From: Egicoccus sp. AB-alg2
Lineage (GTDB): Bacteria > Actinomycetota > Nitriliruptoria > Nitriliruptorales > Nitriliruptoraceae
Length of the DNA: 64,000 bases
Assembly: GCF_041821065.1 (NCBI RefSeq)
Contig: NZ_JBGUAX010000002.1
Location: 310,001 to 374,000 of the forward strand
Direction of reading: 5' to 3'
Shown here: piece by piece, positions 16,034 to 24,723 of the stretch
Numbering within the stretch: position 1 is the first letter of the stretch
Layout of the letters: every line of letters starts with the position of its first letter
Made by a program: the position numbers and the translations under genes
Notes under the pieces: model-generated
The model's database searches: none
Seen by the model: only the letters and a program-made list of their open reading frames with translations
What the model was told of the DNA's origin: nothing

Positions 16034-17323
16034 TCAACCGGTGGCACCCGCACGATCCAGGAACGCGGCCATGTGCCCACGGATGACCGGCGCGTGGGGG
16101 CGGTAGTCGCCGTTCGGGTACCCCTCGGCGATGCCGGCTTCGGCCACGGCGGCGATCGCCTCGGCGTGGGCGTGGTCGGCGGGGACGTCACCGAACGGCG
16201 CGCCGCCCGACGCCTCCAACCCGTAGGCCCGCGCCAGGAAGGCGGCCATCTGCGCCCGGGTGATCGAGGCGGCCGGACGGTACGTGCCGTCCTCGTAGCC
16301 CTCGGCGATGCCGTCGGACGCGACGGCAGCGACGCCGTCGGCGTGCTCGTCACCGGCGTCGAGGTCCGGGAACGGCGGTGACCCGGCCGCGTCCAGCCCC
16401 AGTGCGCGTGCCAGGAACGACGCCATCTGGTCACGGCGGACGTCGTCGGCGGCACAGAACCGGTCGCCGACAGGGTTGCACCCGTCGGTGATGCCGGCGG
16501 CGCGCAGGTTGGCGATGGCGTGGAGGTGCTCGCGGCCCTCGACGTCCTGGAACCCCCCGGGCCGTGTCAGCCCGTCGCGGTCGGTGAGTCCGAAGCAGAA
16601 CCCTTGCGCGCGGGCCTCCTCGATGATGCCCGGCAGGGCGGCGATCGTCTCCGGGGTGTTGCTGGAGCCGTCGTGGAACAGCACCACGTCCCCGCCTTGC
16701 AGGTCGGACAGCACCCGTCGTTCGATCTCGGTGGCGGTGGACTCCCAGTCCCGTGAGTCCAGGTCCCACAGGATCGTCCGGTAGCCGACGGATTCGACGG
16801 CGGCCTGCACCCGCGCGTCGCTGTCCCCGAACGTCGGCCGCAACAGCGGCAGCGGCACCACCCCGGCGTCGCGTATGGCGTCGTCGGTGGCCGTGACCGT
16901 CCAGCGGATCTCGTCGTCGTTCAGGCTCGTCAGGCGTTCGTGGTGAAAGGTGTGGTTGGCCACCTGGTGGCCCGCGTCGGCGGCACGGCGCACGAGCTGC
17001 GGCCGCTCCTGCACCTTGGCGCCCTCGACGAAGAACACGGCCGGCACCGCGTGTGCCGCCAGGACGTCGAGTATCTCGTCGGTGTGGACGTCGGGGCCGT
17101 CGTCGAAGGTGAGGCTCACGTAGCCGGCCGGGCACGGGCTTTGACGCGTCGTCCCCGACGCGGCCTCGGCATCGATCGACCCTGCCTCACTCTCGATCAT
17201 CGCCGCCTCGGCCCGCGAGGCAACGGCCGGCACAGCCGTCGTCGCGTCCGTGGCTGCCGCCGCCGGTGCCGCGAGTCCGAGCACGACCATGGACAGGACG
17301 GTCGTGGTGCGGCGTGCCAGCAC
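16034..17323 (-). CDS. Secreted polysaccharide deacetylase (NodB domain) with SLH anchor
   Basis: 429 aa from GTG 17323. A signal peptide (LARRTTTVLSMVVLGLAAPA) leads to a NodB domain at about 65-255. Motifs are TFDDGPD (catalytic Asp and metal Asp), NHTFHH (metal His pair), RPTFGDSD, LWDLDSRDW and VVLFHDG. The usual RPP of motif 3 is RPT here. The C-terminal ~165 residues carry three SLH-type repeats, two of them marked by EGYEDGTYRPAASITRAQMA and EGYPNGDYRPHAPVIRGHMA. SLH domains bind secondary cell-wall polymers, so the enzyme is probably wall-anchored and de-N-acetylates peptidoglycan or another envelope glycan. Convergent with the preceding membrane-protein gene. Confidence 0.92.
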   Translation of the reverse strand: MLARRTTTVLSMVVLGLAAPAAAATDATTAVPAVASRAEAAMIESEAGSIDAEAASGTTRQSPCPAGYVSLTFDDGPDVHTDEILDVLAAHAVPAVFFVEGAKVQERPQLVRRAADAGHQVANHTFHHERLTSLNDDEIRWTVTATDDAIRDAGVVPLPLLRPTFGDSDARVQAAVESVGYRTILWDLDSRDWESTATEIERRVLSDLQGGDVVLFHDGSSNTPETIAALPGIIEEARAQGFCFGLTDRDGLTRPGGFQDVEGREHLHAIANLRAAGITDGCNPVGDRFCAADDVRRDQMASFLARALGLDAAGSPPFPDLDAGDEHADGVAAVASDGIAEGYEDGTYRPAASITRAQMAAFLARAYGLEASGGAPFGDVPADHAHAEAIAAVAEAGIAEGYPNGDYRPHAPVIRGHMAAFLDRAGATG

Positions 17324-17400
17324 GTGAGTCCGAGGTCGGGCGTGTTCACCACCGTACGGGCGAGGCTTTTGCCCGCCCCGTCCTGACCAGCACGGTCGCC

Positions 17401-17420
17401 GCCCGGCCGCTCGGCCGGGC
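17401..17420. repeat. Perfect 9-bp inverted repeat upstream of the deacetylase gene
   Basis: GCCCGGCCG, two bases, then its exact complement. It lies in the 288-bp divergent gap between the deacetylase and the small secreted protein. With a two-base loop it is a poor RNA hairpin and might instead be a protein-binding palindrome. Confidence 0.5.
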
Positions 17421-17448
17421 GACGGGTGGCCGTCGACTAGTCGCCTCG

Positions 17449-17495
17449 GGTACGCGAGCGGCCGACGTGGTACGCGAGCCGGGACATCTGTCCCG
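17449..17495. promoter_or_regulatory. Direct repeats and palindrome in a divergent promoter region
   Basis: The 11-mer GGTACGCGAGC occurs at 17449-17459 and again at 17469-17479, exactly 20 bp apart (about two helical turns). It is followed directly by the palindrome CGGGACA-TC-TGTCCCG at 17480-17495. Such phasing is typical of a regulator binding one DNA face. The two divergent genes, both for exported proteins, could share it. No regulator is identified. Confidence 0.45.
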
Positions 17496-17611
17496 CGAGG
17501 TCACCGACGCCCGCAAGTTCGTCGCCGCCGCGACACTTTCGTGCCACGTCGCTGCTTAGAGTCGCGCGCCGGGCGATCGGCGCCTGGAACCGAATCACGT
17601 TCGGAGCGTGA

Positions 17612-17905
17612 GTGGGCAGGAAGAGGAAGCTGGGCCTCGTGCTGTGCGCGGGGGCGATGGTGGGCATGACCGCCAGCGCGGCGTCCGCCGGTGAGATCAC
17701 CGGCAACGGCAAGGTCCTGGAGGTCAAGGCACGCTCCATCTGTGCCTACTCCGGCCTCGACGACGACGATGACGACGGTTTCGACCGCACGCAGAACTGG
17801 GGCCAGATCCCCAAGGCTGACCGGGAGTTCCTCGCCGGCATCGGCGCTCACCCGGGGCAGGCCTGCAACGCCCGGCTGAACCCCTACACGGGCGGAGGTC
17901 ACTGA
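17612..17905 (+). CDS. Small secreted protein of unknown function
   Basis: 97 aa, GTG start with GGAG five bases upstream. A basic N-terminus (MGRKRK) and hydrophobic core (LGLVLCAGAMVGMTASAASA) form a signal peptide cleaved near residue 27, giving a ~70-residue mature protein. It contains a run of six Asp after SGL and two Cys (RSICAYSG and GQACNAR) that could form one disulfide. GEITGNGKVLEVKARSICAY resembles small secreted actinobacterial proteins I recall without function. The Asp run could bind cations. It is followed by a very strong terminator and has its own transcription unit. Confidence 0.75.
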   Translation: MGRKRKLGLVLCAGAMVGMTASAASAGEITGNGKVLEVKARSICAYSGLDDDDDDGFDRTQNWGQIPKADREFLAGIGAHPGQACNARLNPYTGGGH

Positions 17906-17947
17906 GGGAGGCGGCCGGCTCCGGTCACGGAACCGGCTAGGTCGTGA

Positions 17948-17985
17948 ACGAACCGCCCCCGGCTCCCCAGCCGGGGGCGGTTCGT
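17948..17985. terminator. Strong bidirectional hairpin terminator
   Basis: Perfect 17-bp stem (ACGAACCGCCCCCGGCT and its complement) around a four-base loop CCCC. It sits between the convergent small secreted protein gene and the NYN/OST-HTH gene and can serve both. Confidence 0.88.
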
Positions 17986-18033
17986 GTTCGCAGGCGTCGC
18001 GTCGCGGGCGCGACCGCCTACCAAGCACGCAGG

Positions 18034-19203
18034 TCAGGACCCCTTCGCGTCGTCCTCGACGTAGAGGTAGTACTCCTGGTCGGCCTCTTCCCAGTCCATC
18101 TCGACGACGTCCTTGTTGACCGCCGCCTTGCAGAACTGCAGGAAACCGGAGTAGCCGAGGTCCTTCTCCGAGAAGTCGGGTTGACGCTTGCGCAGTTGGT
18201 CCTTGAGACCGGACAGCGGCGGATCCCCGCCGAGCTCGTCCATCAGCTCCTTGACCGTGTCGCGCAACAGTTGGAACGCGGCGTCCTCGTCGCGGGGTGC
18301 CGACGGGAAGTCGACCTCGGGGTCGCCCTTGGCGCTGCCCTCGCTGAGCACGATCACCTTCTGCTCCTCGAGGTGGCGCAGCAGCTCCCGGAAGCCGCGG
18401 AAGCCGTAGTCCTGTTCGTTGAAGGTCGGGTCCTTGCGAAGCAGTGCCCGTTTGAGGTTGGAGGCCTGCACGGCGCCGGCCGACGACGACTGCACGCCCG
18501 ACAGCGTCCGGGTGATGAGCCGCTCGAGTTTGCGCAGGTCCTGCTTCTGCGTCGAGGTCTCCGCATGCGCGGGTGGCCGTGCCTCCTCGACGGACGGGGG
18601 CTCCTCGGCTGGCGTGGCTCCGCGCTTGTCGACGGTGGTGGCCTTGGCAGCAGCCTTCTTCGCGGGGGCGGCACTCTTCTTCTTGGCCCGGCCGGCGGGC
18701 TGGTTGTTGCTGGTCCGCCGCGGTGCGCCCTCGAGCCGGTCGTAGAACAGGAACTCGTCGCACGCGGGCGGCAGCATCGCCGAGGTGGAGCCCTTCAGAC
18801 CGACGCCGATCACGCGCTTGTTGAGCTCGCGCAGCTTGCCGACCAGCGGTGTGAAGTCCGAGTCGCCGGACACGATCACGAACGTGGAGACGAAGTCGCG
18901 CGTGAAGGCCAACTCCATCGCGTCGACCGCCATCTGGATGTCGGCGGCGTTCTTGCGCACCGAGTCGGAGCGCTGCGGGATCTCGATCAGCTCGACGTTG
19001 CTGTCGACCATCCCGCGGCGATCCTCGCTGAACAGGTTCCAGTCCGCGTATGCCTTGCGGACCAGGAGCTTGCCGCGTTCGGCGAGCGCCTCCATCAGGG
19101 GCGCGGGGTCGAAGCGGAAGCCGATGTCGCGGGCACCGATCGCCACGTTCTCGTGGTCGATGAACAGCGCGAGGCGTTCTTCTGGGGGTTCGTTGATCGT
19201 CAT
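18034..19203 (-). CDS. NYN-domain ribonuclease-like protein with two OST-HTH (LOTUS) domains
   Basis: 389 aa from ATG 19203. Residues ~10-157 are an NYN/LabA-like PIN-fold domain: ALFIDHENVAIG (Asp16), NAADIQMAVDAMEL (Asp88, Asp94) and VIVSGDSDFTPL (Asp114, Asp116) supply the acidic metal site. An Ala/Lys-rich flexible linker (AKKKSAAPAKKAAAKAT) follows. Two winged-helix OST-HTH repeats come last, about 235-305 (FNEQDYGFRGFRELLRHLEE) and 315-389 (FSEKDLGYSGFLQFCKAAV). Family knowledge: NYN domains are metal-dependent RNases, and OST-HTH domains bind RNA, including G-quadruplexes. A cytosolic RNA-processing role is likely. Monocistronic, with the terminator at 17948-17985. Confidence 0.92.
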   Translation of the reverse strand: MTINEPPEERLALFIDHENVAIGARDIGFRFDPAPLMEALAERGKLLVRKAYADWNLFSEDRRGMVDSNVELIEIPQRSDSVRKNAADIQMAVDAMELAFTRDFVSTFVIVSGDSDFTPLVGKLRELNKRVIGVGLKGSTSAMLPPACDEFLFYDRLEGAPRRTSNNQPAGRAKKKSAAPAKKAAAKATTVDKRGATPAEEPPSVEEARPPAHAETSTQKQDLRKLERLITRTLSGVQSSSAGAVQASNLKRALLRKDPTFNEQDYGFRGFRELLRHLEEQKVIVLSEGSAKGDPEVDFPSAPRDEDAAFQLLRDTVKELMDELGGDPPLSGLKDQLRKRQPDFSEKDLGYSGFLQFCKAAVNKDVVEMDWEEADQEYYLYVEDDAKGS

Positions 19204-19407
19204 GGCCCGCACCCTAGCTGGCCCCGGACCGGCCTCCGCGCTCGCACGCGCGTCCAACCGCTCCCCGCCGTCGACGGCCGCGCAGCCGTCCGCGCCCGGT
19301 CGCGGCAGCGCGCGCCGGTCGCGGCCGACGGCCACCGGGGGGCAGGCAGGCGCGACCGTTGCCGCCACACGCGACCGGGTGCCGGCCCGTGCGACCCGGC
19401 GGTCGTG

Positions 19408-20049
19408 TCAGTCGCCGCGCAGCGGCATGCCGAGGTGGTCCTCCAGGGCCGCGATGGTCGTGTCGTCGTCGACGTGCAGCACGGTGCGCATCCCGAACCG
19501 GTCGGCGACCCGCAGATTGCCGCCGAGATCGTCGACGAACGCGATGCTGGACGCCGCCAGCCCCATGCGCGCCAGCGCGAGCTCGTAGATGGCCGGCTCC
19601 GGCTTGCGCAGCCCCACCTCGCCCGAGATGACCTGCACCTCGAAGTGCGCGTCGAGCAGGTCACGGGGATACATCTCGGTGCCCCAGGAGTTCGACAGCA
19701 GCCCGACCCGCACGCCCGCCGCGCGGGCCCGACGCGCGACGTCCCACAGCGCGCCGGCCGGCTGCAACCCGGCGAACATCCGCGCCACCAGCGCACCGTC
19801 GACCGGGTCGTGGCCGGCGTCGTAGAGCAGCTGGCGCAGGTGTCCGTCGAAGTCGTCGACGGTCAGCTCGCCGCGCTCGATCGCGCCGATGAGACCGCCA
19901 CCGGGGTCGCGCGACGCCGCCACCAGCAGCTCGAACGTGCGCCCGGGCGGGATGCCGTGCTCGGCCTCGAAGACGGCGAAGGACCGCTCGACCGGCGGCG
20001 TGAGCACGCCGCCGTAGTCCAGCAGCAGTCCGAGCTGGCCGTCGCTCAC
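19408..20049 (-). CDS. HAD-superfamily hydrolase
   Basis: 213 aa. Motif I is LLLDYGGVL with nucleophile Asp11; the usual acid at +2 is Gly, as in epoxide-hydrolase-N and haloacid-dehalogenase-like members. Motif II is LLSNSWG, motif III Lys is in GLRKPEPAIY, and motif IV is FVDDLGGN. The cap is helical (subfamily IA, residues ~16-90). The missing +2 Asp makes a simple phosphatase role less certain. ATG 20049 overlaps the stop of the upstream kinase gene, so the pair is co-translated. Together they resemble the HAD plus APH arrangement of ACAD10-type proteins. Confidence 0.88.
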   Translation of the reverse strand: MSDGQLGLLLDYGGVLTPPVERSFAVFEAEHGIPPGRTFELLVAASRDPGGGLIGAIERGELTVDDFDGHLRQLLYDAGHDPVDGALVARMFAGLQPAGALWDVARRARAAGVRVGLLSNSWGTEMYPRDLLDAHFEVQVISGEVGLRKPEPAIYELALARMGLAASSIAFVDDLGGNLRVADRFGMRTVLHVDDDTTIAALEDHLGMPLRGD

Positions 20050-21095
20050 CGGCCGGCCCGTCCGGCCGCTTCGGACGCCCGCTCGCCCAGCGCCAGCACC
20101 ATGTCACCGAACGCGCGGAAGCTGTCGTCGGTCTGGCCGTAGGCCCCGGCCGCGAACCGGCTGTAGACGCCCTCGAGGATGCACGCGAGCTTCCAGTACC
20201 CGAACGCGAGGTAGTAGTCGAGCTGCGAGACGTCGCGCCCGGACGCCTCCGCGTAGCGGGCCGCCACCTGCTCGCGCGTCCAGAAGCCGTCCACGGTCGT
20301 CGGCGAGTCCAGCAGCGGCAGCACCTCGTCGCCGGGCTCGGCCCAGTAGACGAGCAGCAGGCCGAGGTCAGCGAGCGGGTCCCCCAGCGTCGTCAGTTCC
20401 CAGTCCAGGACGGCCTGCACCGCGCCGGTGCCGGCGTCGAGGATGAGGTTGTCCAGCCGGTAGTCGCCGTGGACGATCGTGGCCGGGCCCTGCGCCGGGA
20501 TGTCGGCCACGAGCCGGGCGTGGACGTCGTCGAGGACCGGCAGTTCGCGGGTGGCTCCCTGCCGCAACTGGCCGTGCCAGCGCTTCAACTGGCGGGCGAG
20601 GTAGTCCTCCTTGCGGGCGAGGTCGCCCAGGCCGACCGCGTCGACGTCGACCTCGTGGAGTCGCACGAGCACGTCCACCAGGTCGGCGGAGGCGGCGGCG
20701 CGGGTGTCGGCCTCGAGGTGGTCACGGGCCGCCGCGGCGTCGCGCACCACCACCCCGTCGACGAACCGCATCACGTAGAACGGCGCGCCCGTCACCTCCG
20801 TGTCGTGCTCGTGGCCGACGGTGGGTGGCACGGGGACGTCCGCGTCCGCGAGCGCCCGGATGATGCGGTGCTCACGGCCCATGTCGTGGGCGGACTGCAG
20901 GACGCCGTGCAGGGGTGGACGACGCAGGATCAGACGCCGGCCGGCGGCGTCGGTGACGGTGTAGGTGAGGTTCGAACGCCCGCCCTGGATCACCTCGAAC
21001 GTCAACGGCGGCTGGACGTCGGTACGAGCGGCCAGCCAGTCGGTGACCGGTCCGACCTCGATGCCGTCGACCTGCCCCACGTCGCGTTCCTCCAT
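20046..21095 (-). CDS. APH-family phosphotransferase (ACAD10/11-like kinase)
   Basis: 349 aa from ATG 21095 (a TTG at 21143 is a weaker option). The kinase-like fold shows FEVIQGGRSNLTYTVT (nucleotide loop), RRPPLHGVLQSAHDM, the catalytic loop IVHGDYRLDNLIL and the metal motif VLDWELTTLGDPLADLG. FGYWKLACILEGVYSRFAAG is typical of the acyl-CoA-dehydrogenase-associated group seen in ACAD10/ACAD11. In that family a small hydroxyacyl substrate is phosphorylated before elimination. Coupling to a HAD hydrolase supports the same theme. Not an antibiotic-resistance call. Confidence 0.9.
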   Translation of the reverse strand: MEERDVGQVDGIEVGPVTDWLAARTDVQPPLTFEVIQGGRSNLTYTVTDAAGRRLILRRPPLHGVLQSAHDMGREHRIIRALADADVPVPPTVGHEHDTEVTGAPFYVMRFVDGVVVRDAAAARDHLEADTRAAASADLVDVLVRLHEVDVDAVGLGDLARKEDYLARQLKRWHGQLRQGATRELPVLDDVHARLVADIPAQGPATIVHGDYRLDNLILDAGTGAVQAVLDWELTTLGDPLADLGLLLVYWAEPGDEVLPLLDSPTTVDGFWTREQVAARYAEASGRDVSQLDYYLAFGYWKLACILEGVYSRFAAGAYGQTDDSFRAFGDMVLALGERASEAAGRAGR

Positions 21096-21207
21096 GCCGA
21101 CAACCGGGCCGGCAGCCTCGCAGATCGCGCGAAGGCCGACCAAGCCGGACCGGTCGACGCAGCCCGGCTAGCGTCGCCGCCGTGCCCTCGCCGACCGGAG
21201 TCAGGCC

Positions 21208-22011
21208 GTGGCCAGCTCGTCCGCCGGAGCGCCGGACGCGAATGCGCGTGGTTGGGACGTCCTCGCCGACGCCTACCAGCGCGAGGTCGGCTGGCCCGAC
21301 GACGCCCTGACCTGGGGCCTGCGTTGCCCCCCGGAGGAGGACCTGCGGCTGGTGACGGACCTGGTGACGGGCGCGACCACCGTCGTCGTGGGCTGCGGCG
21401 GCGGACAGGACCTGCTCGCGCTCGCCCGCATGGGCGCGGGCCGACTGGTCGGCGTGGACCCGTCGGCCCGGCAGTTGGCCCATGCCCGGCGTCGACTCGA
21501 CGAGGCCGGTGTGGAGGCGACGTTGGTCCGCGCCGACGCCGAGGCACTGCACGAGGTGCCCGACGGTGCCGCCGACCTGGTCGTGTCGGTGCAGGCGCTG
21601 AACTACCTCGAGGACGTCGACGGCGGGATGGCCGAGGCCTGGCGGGTGCTGCGGCCCGGCGGACACCTGGTCTTCAGCGTCATGCATCCGGCCGACGCCG
21701 TCACGGACGACGCCCCGCCCTATGGATTCCGCCGGTCCTGGTTCGAGGTGGCCAGCGACTGGGTCTGGGACGGGCTCGCGGAGGAGGACGTCGCCTTCCG
21801 GTCCTGGTTCCGCTCCGCGAGCGACTGGTTCACGGCCTGCCGGCGGGCGGGCTTCGACGTCGAGCGGCTGCTCGAACCGGCGCCCGCCGACGACCGTCGC
21901 TGGATCGAACGCGGCTGGCTCGACGAGGACGGCTACGCCAAGCTCGACCGTGTGCCCGCGACCATCGCGGTGCGGGCCCGTCGCCCGGTGGACGGCGCCG
22001 GGCCCACCTGA
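21208..22011 (+). CDS. SAM-dependent methyltransferase, class I
   Basis: 267 aa, GTG start with GGAG eight bases upstream. The Rossmann methyltransferase core shows motif I VVVGCGGGQDLLAL, the acidic end of strand 2 GVDPSARQLA, motif II VRADAEALHEVPDGAADLVV and LRPGGHLVFSVMHP. The C-terminal third (RRSWFEVASDWVWDGL) is likely a substrate lid. The family methylates small molecules; the substrate is not predictable. Divergent from the kinase/HAD pair and convergent with the MMPL gene. Confidence 0.88.
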   Translation: MASSSAGAPDANARGWDVLADAYQREVGWPDDALTWGLRCPPEEDLRLVTDLVTGATTVVVGCGGGQDLLALARMGAGRLVGVDPSARQLAHARRRLDEAGVEATLVRADAEALHEVPDGAADLVVSVQALNYLEDVDGGMAEAWRVLRPGGHLVFSVMHPADAVTDDAPPYGFRRSWFEVASDWVWDGLAEEDVAFRSWFRSASDWFTACRRAGFDVERLLEPAPADDRRWIERGWLDEDGYAKLDRVPATIAVRARRPVDGAGPT

Positions 22012-22015
22012 CCCG

Positions 22016-24541
22016 TCAGCCGATCGCCGCTGGGTCACGCCGTGGGGCGGGCGCGGGGCTGGGGCGGCGTCGGCCGCGCAGCCGTGTGTAGAGCGACAGC
22101 ATCGCCGGCAGGACGGCCACGCTGGCGACCAGTGCCAGACCGATCGTCATCGCGAGCACCAGGCCGAACTGCCGGAACGGGCGGATGTTCGACAGCACCA
22201 GGCACCCGAAGCCGGCGATCGTCGTCAATGCCGAGCCGACCAGGGCACCACCGGTGTGCTGCAACGTCGAGCGCAGTGCGTCGGCCAGGTCGTCGAAGCG
22301 GTCGCGGTCCTCGAGGAACCGGTTCACCACGTGGATGCCGAACGGCACGCCGATTCCGATGGCCAGCGCGGACACCATCGCCGTCATGACGTTGAACGGG
22401 ATCCCGACGGCCGCCATCAGGCCGAACACCCACGCGACGACGAGCCCGACCGACGCGATCGCCAGCACCCCGAGGACCGGCTCGCGGGTGCGGAACCAGA
22501 ACGCGAGCGACAGGATGATCGCGGACGCCAGCAACGTCAGGGCCAGCCCGGTCACCTGGGTCGCACGCAGTTCGTCCATCACGACATCGATCAGGATCGG
22601 GTCGGACGCCGCGACCGCGGTCAGGTCCAGCTCGCGCAGCGGTGCCACGACCGCATCCAGCTCCTCACGCATCCGGTCGACGTCGTCACCGGCCGCGGAG
22701 GAGAACTCGACCACCAGCGCGTCGTCCGACACCAGGGCGGCGGCGGACGGGTCGAGGGCCACCAGCGCGTCCGCGAGCGGCCGCAGCAACGCGTCCGCCG
22801 GCGGCCCGTCGGCCGTGCCGACACCTGCCTCGCTCGCCGCGGCGACGAACGTCGCGACGGCCGCAGGGTCCGGTGTCGCGACGCCCCTGGCGTCGGCCGC
22901 GTTCGCGGTGGCCGGGTCGGGCGCCGCCTGCACCCGCTCGAGGACCATCTCGGCCCGCCGCAGGATCGAATCCCCGTCCGCCCGGTCCTCGGTGGTGCGT
23001 ACACCGACGACGTCAGCGGCCGCCACCTCGACCCGGTGCACCGCAGCCAGCACCCCGGGCTGCTCGACGTCACCCTCGACCAGGACCTGGGTCGTCTCCG
23101 TCAGGTCACCGCCGAAGGCGTCGTCGACCAGGTCGAGCAGAGCCAGCGGCGCCGAGTCCTCCGGGAAGAACTCGGTCTGGCTGAACTCGGTCGACAGGTT
23201 CGTGGCGGCCACCGCCCCGATCACGGTCAGCAGTCCGGCGGCCGTGAGCACGATGCCGGGGTGGTGCGTCGCCGCCGGCGCCAGCGAGGACGAGATCCGC
23301 CCGAGCAGCGACGGCTTGGCGTCCAGCGGTGCGGGTGCGACCCGCGCGACCCGCCCGCGACGGACGCGCCAGCGGTCCGCGAGCAGCCGCAGCGCCGGCA
23401 CGAACGTGGTCATGATCAGGAACGCCGAGGTCACGCCGACGGCGGCGAACACGCCGAAGTCGCGCAGCGGCGGCAGCGGGTTGGTGACGTTGGTCATGAA
23501 GCCGACGACGGTCGTCAGCGTCGCCAGCGCCAACGCGGTGCCCACGGCACCGATGGCCCCGGCGGCGGCCCCGTCGGGGTCGGCACCCTCGGCGCGTTCC
23601 TCGCGGTAGCGCATGGTGAGGTGGATGCCGTAGTCGACGCCCAGACCGACCAGCAGGATCGGGATCGCGGTGGTCATCTCGTTCATGCCGCCGGTCCAGC
23701 CGAGCAGCCCGGGCCCGAGCACGGTGGAGATGCCCTGCATCCACACGATCGTGAAGACCAGGCCGAGCAGCGAGGCGATCACGTCCAGCGGGCGGCGGAA
23801 GATCACCACCAGGATCAGCACGATGAGGGCGAAGGCCAGTCCGAGCAGCCGACCGAGATCGGCCTGGATCTCAGCGCCGATCTCATCGCCCAGCAGCTGG
23901 AAGTCCAACGTGGAGACGGTGACCCCGGGCAGGTCGCCGGTCCGGTCCGCCAGCGCCCGAACGACGCTCTCGCGCTCGTCGAGGTCGAGCTCCCCGTCCA
24001 GCAGCACCACGACGGCGCCGACCTCGCCGTCGACCGAGCCGTCGGCCAGCAGCCGCGTGACCTGCGCCGCCTGCTGCGGCGCCAACTGCGCCACCGCGCC
24101 GTCGTGCAGCTGCTGGATCGCCGCGTCGGACAGCCCCGCCGGGTCCACCTGCTGCGCGGCGGCCGACTGCAGGACGAGGTCGGCATAGGTGACCACGGCC
24201 CCCTCGGGGATCGGCGCCAGGGCCGGCGACACGACCGCGTCGTCCTCGAGACGTTCCCGCAGCGCGGCGGCGGCCGCGACACCCTGGCCGTCGAGCACCG
24301 GACCGCGCTCCGACTCGACGATCAGTTGCACCGGGTCGAAGCTGGAGCCGAACTCCTCGCGGATCGTGGTCAGCGCCGTGGTGACCTCGTTCTCCGGCGC
24401 GAAGTTCTCGAAGCCCTGGTCCTGCACGCCGTAGGTGGCCGTCAGCCCGCCGAGAACGGCGGTGAGCACCACGACCGCGGCGACCAGGAGCCCCGGGGCA
24501 CGGCGTACGGCACCGGACAACGCTGCGATCAGGCGGGTCAC
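22016..24541 (-). CDS. MMPL/RND-family membrane exporter
   Basis: 841 aa from GTG 24541. Two homologous halves each have one N-terminal helix, a ~200-residue extracytoplasmic domain and a five-helix bundle. The MMPL signature is near LVGLGVDYGIHLTMRYREER in half one and ALAIGIGVPFGIHVVNRFLE in half two. In half two the charged proton-relay Asp of GVDYG is replaced (GVPFG), which suggests only half one is directly proton-coupled. DNA and domain order match hopanoid/lipid exporters rather than drug pumps. It is the last gene after korBA with a strong hairpin between them, so it is likely its own unit. Confidence 0.9.
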   Translation of the reverse strand: MTRLIAALSGAVRRAPGLLVAAVVVLTAVLGGLTATYGVQDQGFENFAPENEVTTALTTIREEFGSSFDPVQLIVESERGPVLDGQGVAAAAALRERLEDDAVVSPALAPIPEGAVVTYADLVLQSAAAQQVDPAGLSDAAIQQLHDGAVAQLAPQQAAQVTRLLADGSVDGEVGAVVVLLDGELDLDERESVVRALADRTGDLPGVTVSTLDFQLLGDEIGAEIQADLGRLLGLAFALIVLILVVIFRRPLDVIASLLGLVFTIVWMQGISTVLGPGLLGWTGGMNEMTTAIPILLVGLGVDYGIHLTMRYREERAEGADPDGAAAGAIGAVGTALALATLTTVVGFMTNVTNPLPPLRDFGVFAAVGVTSAFLIMTTFVPALRLLADRWRVRRGRVARVAPAPLDAKPSLLGRISSSLAPAATHHPGIVLTAAGLLTVIGAVAATNLSTEFSQTEFFPEDSAPLALLDLVDDAFGGDLTETTQVLVEGDVEQPGVLAAVHRVEVAAADVVGVRTTEDRADGDSILRRAEMVLERVQAAPDPATANAADARGVATPDPAAVATFVAAASEAGVGTADGPPADALLRPLADALVALDPSAAALVSDDALVVEFSSAAGDDVDRMREELDAVVAPLRELDLTAVAASDPILIDVVMDELRATQVTGLALTLLASAIILSLAFWFRTREPVLGVLAIASVGLVVAWVFGLMAAVGIPFNVMTAMVSALAIGIGVPFGIHVVNRFLEDRDRFDDLADALRSTLQHTGGALVGSALTTIAGFGCLVLSNIRPFRQFGLVLAMTIGLALVASVAVLPAMLSLYTRLRGRRRPSPAPAPRRDPAAIG

Positions 24542-24607
24542 GCGAGGCCCCTCGGAGAGGCGGACGACGCCGACGCCGTCCGGAGAAGGAGGACGCGCCC
24601 GCGAGGC

Positions 24608-24652
24608 GGCCGGCGCGCCGCGGGGAAGCCTACGTCCCGCGGTGCGCCGGCC
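24608..24652 (-). terminator. Hairpin terminator between korB and the MMPL gene
   Basis: Stem GGCCGGCGC plus CCGCGGG pairs with CCCGCGG plus GCGCCGGCC, interrupted by one mismatch; the loop is 11 bases. Located 72 bases past the korB stop on the minus strand. Confidence 0.7.
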
Positions 24653-24723
24653 GAGCCGCCCAGCGGTTCACACCTCGCCGCTGTGGCGCCGAGCGCGCGC
24701 CCGGCGACACACGGTCGCCCTGC

